This document shows, one piece after another, positions 21,793 to 33,900 of a stretch of 64,000 nt of DNA (its first letter is position 1; each line of letters opens with the position of its first letter). This DNA is from Aplidium turbinatum (Eukaryota > Chordata > Ascidiacea > Aplousobranchia > Polyclinidae): NCBI GenBank assembly GCA_918807975.1, contig OU964932.1, positions 16,089,501 to 16,153,500 on the forward strand, read 5' to 3'. Below the pieces are notes generated by a model. It saw only the letters and a list, made by a program, of their open reading frames with translations, was not told where the DNA came from and ran no database searches. A program made the position numbers and the translations under genes.

Positions 21793-24700
21793 GAAATGAT
21801 GTAGGTTTTCAACGAGTTTCAGCAGATACATCATACATGACTCATATGAAGTTCATAAACTCATATATGCTTTATCAAACAATAGACAGTGCACAGTTGG
21901 TGTAGTATACAGGCATCCCAAAAATAAGTTAATTGAGTTTCAAACCAAATTCTGTGAGTGCATTGATTCGTTAAATAATTTCAAAAAACAATATTACATT
22001 TGTGGTGATTTTAATATTGATATGTTAGCAAAGACAAAAAATTCTGCTGTAAAAAATTACTGTGATGCGTTTCTCTCTTTAGGCTGCAATCAATTAGTAC
22101 AATCCCCAACCCGTGTAACTTCCACAAGTTCAACTTTAATCGATCATGTATACAGCAACGACCAATCAAATAAAATTCAATGCCATGTTCTTATTCACGA
22201 TGTTTCTGACCACTTTCCTATTGTAGTTGTGATAAACTCTGTAAAACCAAAACAAGAAAAATATACACAAAAAATAAGGAACATGAAAAACTTTGTTGCT
22301 GATGAATTCGTTTGTGATCTGGAAAATAGCTTGACCAACCAATACACAGAAAGGAATGATTCAGTTCATAGCAAATTTAATCATTTCATCGACACTTTTA
22401 ATGACACTTTAAACAAGCATGCACCTTTACGATTGTTGTCTCGAAGAGAAAGAAAACTCAAGACCAAACCATGGCTAACAAAAGGAATTTTGAACTCCAT
22501 CAAAACTAAAAACAGACTATATCACTTAAAAATAAAAGACCCAACAAACACTTCTGCACAAGCAACATACAAAAAGTACAGAAATGTACTTACTCATACC
22601 AAAGAGCAAGCAAAACAAATGCATTACAGTTTTCTTATTACGCAAAGCAAGCACAACACTGGAAAAATATGGAAAACCATAAATGACATCATCAAGTACA
22701 AACATAAGCACACAGCTCACATACCAGAAGAAATAATTAGCACTGACAATGAAAAAATATCTGACCCTGCACAAATAAGTAACTGTTTTAATGATTATTT
22801 CATAGAAATTGGTCCTTCTATGGCATCTAAAATCCCTCTACCGTCTCCTGGCTCATTATTGAAATTGCAAAGTGTCCCATTCTCCTTTTTCCTAAAACCT
22901 GTCAATCAAGAAGAAGTATTAAAACATCTTAATAATCTTTCTGTCTCTAAAAGTACAGGACATGATGGAATACCTATGAGATTTGTCAAACTATCCTCAC
23001 CAATAATCGCCCCTTTCCTCACCAACTTATTCAATGAGTGTATCGATAAAGGTGTATATCCTGATGTACTAAAGGTCGCTCAAGTTACCCCAATCTTCAA
23101 AAGTGGCTCCAGGAAAAATTGTTCCAACTATAGGCCCATATCACTATTGTCCCCCTTCACCAAAATATTCGAAAAATGCCTGTATGAACAAATGTACAAT
23201 TATCTAACAAAAAAAGACCTGATCACACCACATCAGTATGGATTTAGACCACAATATTCCACTTCGTTAGCTGTGTCAAACGTTTGTGATAACATCTTAA
23301 CTAACCTAGATAATAAAGATACAACTTGCTCTGTATTTCTTGATTTAGCTAAAGCCTTCGACACAGTTGATCACACTATTCTCATACAGAAACTGCAAAC
23401 ATACGGTTTTCGGGGCCTTCCATTACAATTGTTAAAAAGCTATATCAGCAATCGTCTACAGCACACGGTCGTCAATAGAATCTCTTCAAACTCAAGACAG
23501 GTTACCTGCGGTGTGCCCCAAGGATCGACATTGGGACCCCTTCTTTTCTTACTCTATATAAATGACTTACCAAATTCAACAAACATGAATGTTAAACTAT
23601 TTGCTGACGACACCAATCTTACGATGAGCGACAAATGTGAAATAAATTTGCAGAACAATGTGAATGCCGAAATGCAAAAAGTTTACAACTGGTTGAAGCT
23701 TAATAGATTATCATTAAATTTCTCAAAAACTGAATACATGCTAATAACAAATAAAAAACACATAAAAAATTTTAACATTAACATTGGTAACACAAGCATT
23801 CAACAAAAAGATCAAATAAAATACCTTGGCGTTTACATAGATAACAAATTAACATGGAAATATCACATAGATAAAATTTGCGGAAAAGTAGCAAAAGGTT
23901 CATGGGCGTTGCTTAAACTCAGAAATTATGTCAACACAGACACTTTAAAAGATGTGTATCACGCTTTGATTTACTGTCATTTGCAATATTGTATTTCAAG
24001 CTGGGGAAAGGCCTGTGACAGTGCACTGGATCCATTAATAAAATTACAAAAAAAGGTTATAAGAATAATTACGAAACAAAATTACTATGCTCACACTAAT
24101 TTTTTATTTTTCAAAATGAACATCTTGAAACTAAAAGACATACATAACATTGAAATAAAAAAACATATGTACAAAGTTCATATGAATGAGTATCCGTCTA
24201 CGTATTGTGATTTATTTACAAATGCTTCATCTATTCATCAGCATAACACAAGATATCAAACAGGCAACAATTATTTTATAAACAGATCAAACACAGAATT
24301 TGGCAAGAAGTCCATGCAGGTATTGGGACCAATGCTCTGGTCAGAGGTTCCAAGTAGGCTAAAAAACTTATCATTTCATTGTTTCAAAAAAGAGATCAAA
24401 ACGTTAATTTTACAAAGCTACAGTGCATCGTAAGTGATATGTTATGGAAACCAACTTGTCAGTTGCTTCGGAAACTTTATTATTCTCTGCTTGCTTCATG
24501 GAATTTTGTGTTTTGGCCTACGTTATCATCAATATGTTTTTTTTTTGTGCGTATGCTGTTGTTGAAGCGCGGGAACGTTTCAATTATTATTTTTCTCTTG
24601 TAAGCTTATTTTAAATGGCAAAATCGTAATTTCCGTAGGGTGGCAATTGACTAGTAGACCGTATGGTCGTCTCGTTGTCTCCCTGTCGGTATGGGAACTT

Positions 24701-24794
24701 GTGTAACTTTTGTACTGTGTATATTGCATATTTCAAACATGTACCTATGTTCCTGTTACTGACAAATAAAACATTGATTGATTGATTGATTGAA
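21793..24794 (+). mobile_element. L2/CR1-type LINE, 5'-truncated, otherwise well preserved
   Basis: Open coding sequence runs from about 21793 (endonuclease text TVGVVYRHPKNK) through to the stop at 24431. It is followed by a short 3' UTR and a TGATTGATTGATTGA tail, the short-repeat 3' end of the L2/CR1 group. The 5' UTR, any ORF1 and the first part of the endonuclease are missing. It abuts the giant transposon (starting 24843) but does not belong to it. Confidence 0.85.
22022..24433 (+). CDS. LINE endonuclease-reverse transcriptase, 803 codons from the first ATG
   Basis: The frame is unbroken for over 2.6 kb, and translation of the original protein began upstream, so the ATG at 22022 is only the first internal Met. 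Endonuclease (APE type): GDFNID just before the ATG, LIDHVYSND and SDHFPIVVVI near 22140-22230. Reverse transcriptase: PITPIFKSGSRK-like ahead of NYRPISLLSPFTKIFEK, QYGFRPQYSTSLAV, VFLDLAKAFDTVDH, GVPQGSTLGPLLFLLYINDL, LFADDTNL (catalytic FADD at 23600-23611), YLGVYIDNKLTW. The C-terminal part (HLQYCISSWGKA, RYQTGNNYFINRS, GPMLWSEVPSRLK) is typical of L2/CR1. It copies its own RNA at a nicked target. No stops, so a young copy. Confidence 0.9.
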   Translation: MLAKTKNSAVKNYCDAFLSLGCNQLVQSPTRVTSTSSTLIDHVYSNDQSNKIQCHVLIHDVSDHFPIVVVINSVKPKQEKYTQKIRNMKNFVADEFVCDLENSLTNQYTERNDSVHSKFNHFIDTFNDTLNKHAPLRLLSRRERKLKTKPWLTKGILNSIKTKNRLYHLKIKDPTNTSAQATYKKYRNVLTHTKEQAKQMHYSFLITQSKHNTGKIWKTINDIIKYKHKHTAHIPEEIISTDNEKISDPAQISNCFNDYFIEIGPSMASKIPLPSPGSLLKLQSVPFSFFLKPVNQEEVLKHLNNLSVSKSTGHDGIPMRFVKLSSPIIAPFLTNLFNECIDKGVYPDVLKVAQVTPIFKSGSRKNCSNYRPISLLSPFTKIFEKCLYEQMYNYLTKKDLITPHQYGFRPQYSTSLAVSNVCDNILTNLDNKDTTCSVFLDLAKAFDTVDHTILIQKLQTYGFRGLPLQLLKSYISNRLQHTVVNRISSNSRQVTCGVPQGSTLGPLLFLLYINDLPNSTNMNVKLFADDTNLTMSDKCEINLQNNVNAEMQKVYNWLKLNRLSLNFSKTEYMLITNKKHIKNFNINIGNTSIQQKDQIKYLGVYIDNKLTWKYHIDKICGKVAKGSWALLKLRNYVNTDTLKDVYHALIYCHLQYCISSWGKACDSALDPLIKLQKKVIRIITKQNYYAHTNFLFFKMNILKLKDIHNIEIKKHMYKVHMNEYPSTYCDLFTNASSIHQHNTRYQTGNNYFINRSNTEFGKKSMQVLGPMLWSEVPSRLKNLSFHCFKKEIKTLILQSYSAS

Positions 24795-24842
24795 GTTATG
24801 AACTCAAGCCAGTTTCCAAAAATGTAGTGCTGCACTGCAAGG

Positions 24843-24990
24843 ACCACCGTCATTCTGGCAGAATAGTTTTTCCGCTTTCCGCCTAAAAAAGTCATCCGTG
24901 AATAAGTGCGAGGCATAAAGTGCGACCTGACATACCTTCGAAAAACCTTAAATAAAACAATAACTCGCAACACGTGCCACTTAAATTTTA
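24843..24990 (+). repeat. left terminal inverted repeat (single-copy part)
   Basis: Nearly identical, inverted, to 53689-53836; a difference is CTTTCCGCC here against GGCGAAAAG there. It contains CATACCTTCGAAAAACC before passing into the first array unit. Confidence 0.9.
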
Positions 24991-27900
24991 CATGCATCGG
25001 ATTCAGTATTAAATTACCTTTGCAGGGATGTGCACCAATAGGTGGGCATTTGGAAGGAACTATCAGCAGAACGCTCCAAAGATGAAGGATATATTTACGA
25101 TAAACATTAAAATAATATGATTTTTGCATAATAGACACCTCTTCAAACATCTTCGAATAGAACTATAATCCGCAACACGTGCCACTTAAATTTTGCATGC
25201 ATCGGATTCAGTATTAAATTACCTTTCCAGGGATGTGCACCAATAGGTGGGCATTTGGAAGGAACTCCCAGCAGAACGCTCCAAAGATGGAGGATATATT
25301 TACGATAAACATTAAAATGATATGATTTTTGCATAATAGACACCACTTCAAACATCTTGAAATAAAACTTTAATCCGCAACACGTGCCACTTAAATTTTG
25401 CATGCATCGGATTTAGTAATAAATTACCTTTCCAGGGATGTGCACCAATAGGTGGGCATTTGGAAGGAACTCCCAGCAGAACGCTTCAAAGATGGAGGAT
25501 ATATTTACGATAAACATTAAAATAATATGATTTTTGCATAATTGACACCTCTTCAAACATCTTGAAATAAAACTTTAATCCGCAACACGTGCCACTTAAA
25601 TTTTGCATTCATCGGATTTAGTATTAAATTACCTTTCCAGGGATGTACATCAATAGGTGGGCATTTGGAAGGAACTCCCAGCAGAACGCTCCAAAGATGG
25701 AGGATATATTTACGATAAACATTAAAATAATACGATTTTTGCATAATAGACACCACTTCAAACATCTTCGAATAGAACTATAATCCGCAACACGTGCCAC
25801 TTAAATTTTGCATGCATCGGATTCAGTATTAAATTACCTTTCCAGGGATGTGCACCAATAGGTGGGCATTTGGAAGGAACTCCCAGCAGAACGCTTCAAA
25901 GATGGAGGATATATTTACGATAAACATTAAAATAATATGATTTTTGCATAATTGACACCTCTTCAAACATCTTGAAATAAAACTTTAATCCGCAACACGT
26001 GCCACTTAAATTTTGCATGCATCGGATTCAGTATTAAACTACCTTTCCAGGGATGTACATCAATAGGTGGGCATTTGGAAGGAACTCCCAGCAGAACGCT
26101 TCAAAGATGGAGGATAAATTTACAATAAACATTAAAATAATACGATTTTTGCATAATAGACACCACTTCAAACATCTTCGAATAGAACTATAATCCGCAA
26201 CATGTGCCACTTAAATTTTGCATTCATCGGAATCAGTATTAAATTATCTTTCCAGGGATGTGCACCAATAGGTGGGCATTTGGAAGGAACTCCCAGCAGA
26301 ACGCTTCAAAGATGGAGGATATATTTACGATAAACATTAAAATAATATGATTTTTGCATAATTGACACCTCTTCAAACATCTTGAAATAAAACTTTAATC
26401 CGCAACACGTGCCACTTAAATTTTGCATTCATCGGATTTAGTATTAAATTACCTTTCCAGGGATGTACATCAATAGGTGGGCATTTGGAAAGAACTCCCA
26501 GCAGAACGCTCCAAAGATGGAGGATATATTTACGATAAACATTAAAATAATACGATTTTTGCATAATAGACACCACTTCAAACATCTTCGAATAGAACTA
26601 TAATCCGCAACACGTGCCACTTAAATTTTGCATGCATCAGATTCAGTATTAAATTACCTTTCCAGGGATGTGCACCAATAGGTGGGCATTTGGAAGGAAC
26701 TCCCAGCAGAACGCTTCAAAGATGGAGGATATATTTACGATAAACATTAAAATAATGCGATTTTTGCATAATTGACACCTCTTCAAACATCTTGAAATAA
26801 AACTTTAATCCGCAACACGTGCCACTTAAATTTTGCATGCATCGGATTCAGTATTAAACTACCTTTCCAGGGATGTGCATCAATAGGTGGGCATTTGGAA
26901 GGAACTCCCAGCAGAACGCTCCAAAGATGAAGGATAAATTTACAATAAACATTAAAATAATACGATTTTTGCATAATAGACACCACTTCAAACATCTTCG
27001 AATAGAACTATAATCCGCAACACGTGCCACTTAAATTTTGCATGCATCGGAATCAGTATTAAATTACCTTTCCAGGGATGTGCACCAATAGGTGGGCATT
27101 TAGAAGGAACTCCCAGCAGAACGCTTCAAAGATGGAGGATATATTTACGATAAACATTAAAATAATGCGATTTTTGCATAATAGACACCACTTCAAACAT
27201 CTTAAAATAAAACTTTAATCCGCAACACGTGCCACTTAAATTTTGCATGCATCGGATTTAGTAATAAATTACCTTTCCAGGGATGTGCATCAATAGGTGG
27301 GCATTTGGAAGGAACTCCCAGCAGAACGCTTCAAAGATGGAGGATATATTTACGATAAACATTAAAATAATATGATTTTTGCATAATTGACACCTCTTCA
27401 AACATCTTGAAATAAAACTTTAATCCGCAACACGTGCCACTTAAATTTTGCATTCATCGGATTTAGTATTAAATTACCTTTCCAGGGATGTACATCAATA
27501 GGTGAGCATTTGGAAGGAACTCCCAGCAGAACGCTCCAAAGATGGAGGATATATTTACGATAAACATTAAAATAATACGATTTTTGCATAATAGACACCA
27601 CTTCAAACATCTTCGAATAGAACTATAATCCGCAACACGTGCCACTTAAATTTTGCATGCATCGGATTCAGTATTAAATTACCTTTCCAGGGATGTGCAC
27701 CAATAGGTGGGCATTTGGAAGGAACTCCCAGCAGAACGCTTCAAAGATGGAGGATATATTTACGATAAACATTAAAATTATATGATTTTTGCATAATTGA
27801 CACCTCTTCAAACATCTTGAAATAAAACTTTAATCCGCAACACGTGCCACTTAAATTTTGCATTCATCGGATTTAGTATTAAATTACCTTTCCAGGGATG

Positions 27901-30900
27901 TACATCAATAGGTGGGCATTTGGAAGGAACTCCCAGCAGAACGCTCCAAAGATGGAGGATATATTTACGATAAACATTAAAATAATACGATTTTTGCATA
28001 ATAGACACCACTTCAAACATCTTCGAATAGAACTATAATCCGCAACACGTGCCACTTAAATTTTGCATGCATCGGATTCAGTATTAAATTACCTTTCCAG
28101 GGATGTGCACCAATAGGTGGGCATTTGGAAGGAACTCCCAGCAGAACGCTTCAAAGATGGAGGATATATTTACGATAAACATTAAAATAATATGATTTTT
28201 GCATAATTGACACCTCTTCAAACATCTTGAAATAAAACTTTAATCCGCAACACGTGCCACTTAAATTTTGCATGCATCGGATTCAGTATTAAACTACCTT
28301 TCCAGGGATGTGCATCAATAGGTGGGCATTTGGAAGGAACTCCCAGCAGAACGCTCCAAAGATGAAGGATAAATTTACAATAAACATTAAAATAATACGA
28401 TTTTTGCATAATAGACACCACTTCAAACATCTTCGAATAGAACTATAATCCGCAACACGTGCCACTTAACTTTTGCATGCATCGGAATCAGTATTAAATT
28501 ACCTTTCCAGGGATGTGTACCAATAGGTGGGCATTTGGAAGGAACTCCCAGCAGAACGCTTCAAAAATGGAGGATATATTTACGATAAACATTAAAATAA
28601 TGCGATTTTTGCATAATAGACACCACTTCAAACATCTTGAAATAAAACTTTAATCCGCAACACGTGCCACTTAAATTTTGCATGCATCGGATTTAGTAAT
28701 AAATTACCTTTCCAGGGATGTGCACCAATAGGTGGGCATTTGGAAGGAACTCCCAGCAGAACGCTTCAAAGATGGAGGATATATTTACGATAAACATTAA
28801 AATAATGCGATTTTTGCATAATTGACACCTCTTCAAACATCTTGAAATAAAACTTTAATCCGCAACACGTGCCACTTAAATTTTGCATGCATCGGATTCA
28901 GTATTAAACTGCCTTTCCAGGGATGTGCATCAATAGGTGGGCATTTGGAAGGAACTCCCAGCAGAACGCTCCAAAGATGAAGGATAAATTTACAATAAAC
29001 ATTAAAATAATACGATTTTTGCATAATAGACACCACTTCAAACATCTTCGAATAGAACTATAATCCGCAACACGTGCCACTTAAATTTTGCATGCATCGG
29101 AATCAGTATTAAATTACCTTTCCAGGGATGTGCACCAATAGGTGGGCATTTGGAAGGAACTCCCAGCAGAACGCTTCAAAAATGGAGGATATATTTACGA
29201 TAAACATTAAAATATTGCGATTTTTGCATAATAGACACCACTTCAAACATCTTGAAATAAAACTTTAATCCGCAACACGTGCCACTTAAATTTTGCATGC
29301 ATCGGATTTAGTAATAAATTACCTTTCCAGGGATGTACATCAATAGGTGGGCATTTGGAAGGAACTCCCAGCAGAACGCTCCAAAGATGGAGGATATATT
29401 TACGATAAACATTAAAATAATACGATTTTTGCATAATAGACACCACTTCAAACATCTTCGAATAGAACTATAATCCGCAACACGTGCCACTTAAATTTTG
29501 CATGCATCGGAATCAGTATTAAATTACCTTTCCAGGGATGTGCACCAATAGGTGGGCATTTGGAAGGAACTCCCAGCAGAACGCTTCAAAGATGGAGGAT
29601 ATATTTACGATAAACATTAAAATAATGCGATTTTTGCATAATAGACACCACTTCAAACATCTTGAAATAAAACTTTAATCCGCAACACGTGCCACTTAAA
29701 TTTTGCATGCATCGGATTTAGTAATAAATTACCTTTCCAGGGATGTGCACCAATAGGTGGGCATTTGGAAGGAACTCCCAGCAGAACGCTTCAAAGATGG
29801 AGGATATATTTACGATAAACATTAAAATAATATGATTTTTGCATAATTGACACCACTTCAAACATCTTGAAATAAAACTTTAATCCGCAACACGTGCCAC
29901 TTAAATTTTGCATTCATCGGATTTAGTATTAAATTACCTTTCCAGGGATGTACATCAATAGGTGGGCATTTGGAAGGAACTCCCAGCAGAACGCTCCAAA
30001 GATGGAGGATATATTTACGATAAACATTAAAATAATACGATTTTTGCATAATAGACACCACTTCAAACATCTTCGAATAGAACTATAATCCGCAACACGT
30101 GTCACTTAAATTTTGCATGCATCGGATTCAGTATTAAATTACCTTTCCAGGGATGTGCACCAATAGGTGGGCATTTGGAAGGAACTGCCAGCAGAACGCT
30201 TCAAAGATGAAGGATAAATTTACAATAAACATTAAAATAATACGATTTTTGCATAATAGACACCACTTCAAACATCTTCGAATAGAACTATAATCCGCAA
30301 CACGTGCCACTTAAATTTTGCATGCATCGGAATCAGTATTAAATTACCTTTCCAGGGATGTGCACCAATAGGTGGGCATTTGGAAGGAACTCCCAGCAGA
30401 ACGCTTCAAAAATTGGAGGATATATTTACGATAAACATTAAAATAATACGATTTTTGCATAATAGACACCACTTCAAACATCTTGAAATAAAACTTTAAT
30501 CCGCAACACGTGCCACTTAAATTTTGCATGCATCGGATTCAGTATTAAATTACCTTTCCAGGGATGTGCACCAATAGGTGGGCATTTGGAAGGAACTCCC
30601 AGCAGAACGCTTCAAAAATGGAGGATATATTTACGATAAACATTAAAATAATATGATTTTTGCATAATTGACACCTCTTCAAACATCTTGAAATAAAACT
30701 TTAATCCGCAACACGTGCCACTTAAATTTTGCATTCATCGGATTTAGTATTAAATTACCTTCCAGGGATGTACATCAATAGGTGGGCATTTGGAAGGAAC
30801 TCCCAGCAGAACGCTCCAAAGATGGAGGATATATTTACGATAAACATTAAAATAATACGATTTTTGCATAATAGACACCACTTCAAACATCTTCGAATAG

Positions 30901-33900
30901 AACTATAATCCGCAACACGTGCCACTTAAATTTTGCATGCATCGGATTCAGTATTAAATTACCTTTCCAGGGATGTGCACCAATAGGTGGGCATTTGGAA
31001 GGAACTCCCAGCAGAACGCTTCAAAGATGGAGGATATATTTACGATAAACATTAAAATAATATGATTTTTGCATAATTGACACCTCTTCAAACATCTTGA
31101 AATAAAACTTTAATCCGCAACACGTGCCACTTAAATTTTGCATTCATCGGATTTAGTATTAAATTACCTTTCCAGGGATGTACATCAATAGGTGGGCATT
31201 TGGAAGGAACTCCCAGCAGAACGCTCCAAAGATGGAGGATATATTTACGATAAACATTAAAATAATACGATTTTTGCATAATAGACACCACTTCAAACAT
31301 CTTGAAATAAAACTTTAATCCGCAACACGTGCCACTTAAATTTTGCATGCATCAGATTCAGTCATAAATTACCTTTCCAGGGATGTGCACCAATAGGTGG
31401 GCATTTGGAAGGAACTCCCAGCAGAACGCTTCAAAGATGGAGGATATATTTACGATAAACATTAAAATAATATGATTTTTGCATAATTGACACCTCTTCA
31501 AACATCTTGAAATAAAACTTTAATCCGCAACACGTGCCACTTAAATTTTGCATGCATCAGATTCAGTATTAAACTACCTTTCCAGGGATGTGCATCAATA
31601 GGTGGGCATTTGGAAGGAACTCCCAGCAGAACGCTCCAAAGATGAAGGATATATTTACAATAAACATTAAAATAATACGATTTTTGCATAATAGACACCA
31701 CTTCAAACATCTTCGAATAAAACTATAATCCGCAACATGTGCCACTTAAATTTTGCATGCATCGGAATCAGTATTAAATTACCTTTCCAGGGATGTGCAC
31801 CAATAGGTGGGCATTTGGAAGGAACTCCCAGCAGAACGCTTCAAAGATGGAGGATATATTTACGATAAACATTAAAATAATGCGATTTTTGCATAATAGA
31901 CACCACTTCAAACATCTTCGAATAGAACTATAATCCGCAACACGTGCCACTTAAATTTTGCATGCATCGGATTTAGTAATAAATTACCTTTCCAGGGATG
32001 TGCACCAATAGGTGGGCATTTGGAAGGAACTGCCAGCAGAACGCTTCAAAAATTGGAGGATATATTTACGATAAACATTAAAATAATATGATTTTTGCAT
32101 AATTGACACCTCTTCAAACATCTTGAAATAAAACTTTAATCCGCAACACGTGCCACTTAAATTTTGCATTCATCGGATTTAGTATTAAATTACCTTTCCA
32201 GGGATGTACATCAATAGGTGGGCATTTGGAAGGAACTCCCAGCAGAACGCTCCAAAGATGGAGGATATATTTACAATAAACATTAAAATAATACGATTTT
32301 TGCATAATAGACACCACTTCAAACATCTTCAAATAGAACAATAATCCGCAACACGTGCCACTTAAATTTTGCATGCATCGGATTCAGTATTAAATTACCT
32401 TTCCAGGGATGTGCACCAATAGGTGGGCATTTGGAAGGAACTCTCAGCAGAACGCTTCAAAGATGGAGGATATATTTACGATAAACATTAAAATTATATG
32501 ATTTTTGCATAATTGACACCTCTTCAAACATCTTGAAATAAAACCTTAATCCGCAACACGTGCCACTTAAATTTTGCATTCATCGGATTTAGTATTAAAT
32601 TACCTTTCCAGGGATGTACATCAATAGGTGGGCATTTGGAAGGAACTCCCAGCAGAACGCTCCAAAGATGGAGGATATATTTACGATAAACATTAAAATA
32701 ATACGATTTTTGCATAATAGACACCACTTCAAACATCTTCGAATAGAACTTTAATCCGCAACACGTGCCACTTAAATTTTGCATGCATCGGATTCAGTAT
32801 TAAATTACCTTTCCAGGGATGTGCACCAATAGGTGGGCATTTGGAAGGAACTCCCAGCAGAACGCTTCAAAGATGGAGGATATATTTACGATAAACATTA
32901 AAATAATATGATTTTTGCATAATTGACACCTCTTCAAACATCTTGAAATAAAACTTTAATCCGCAACACGTGCCACTTAAATTTTGCATGCATCGGATTC
33001 AGTATTAAACTACCTTTCCAGGGATGTGCATCAATAGGTGGGCATTTGGAAGGAACTCCCAGCAGAACGCTCCAAAGATGAAGGATAAATTTACAATAAA
33101 CATTAAAATAATACGATTTTTGCATAATAGACACCACTTCAAACATCTTCGAATAGAACTATAATCCGCAACACGTGCCACTTAACTTTTGCATGCATCG
33201 GAATCAGTATTAAATTACCTTTCCAGGGATGTGCACCAATAGGTGGGCATTTGGAAGGAACTCCCAGCAGAACGCTTCAAAAATGGAGGATATATTTACG
33301 ATAAACATTAAAATAATGCGATTTTTGCATAATAGACACCACTTCAAACATCTTGAAATAAAACTTTAATCCGCAACACGTGCCACTTAAATTTTGCATG
33401 CATCGGATTTAGTAATAAATTACCTTTCCAGGGATGTGCACCAATAGGTGGGCATTTAGAAGGAACTCCCAGCAGAACGCTTCAAAGATGGAGGATATAT
33501 TTACGATAAACATTAAAATAATGCGATTTTTGCATAATTGACACCTCTTCAAACATCTTGAAATAAAACTTTAATCCGCAACACGTGCCACTTAAATTTT
33601 GCATGCATCGGATTTAGTATTAAATTACCTTTCCAGGGATGTACATCAATAGGTGGGCATTTGGAAGGAACTCCCAGCAGAACGCTCCAAAGATGGAGGA
33701 TATATTTACGATAAACATTAAAATAATACGATTTTTGCATAATAGACACCACTTCAAACATCTTCGAATAGAACTATAATCCGCAACACGTGCCACTTAA
33801 ATTTTGCATGCATCGGATTCAGTATTAAATTACCTTTCCAGGGATGTGCACCAATAGGTGGGCATTTGGAAGGAACTCCCAGCAGAACGCTCCAAAGATG

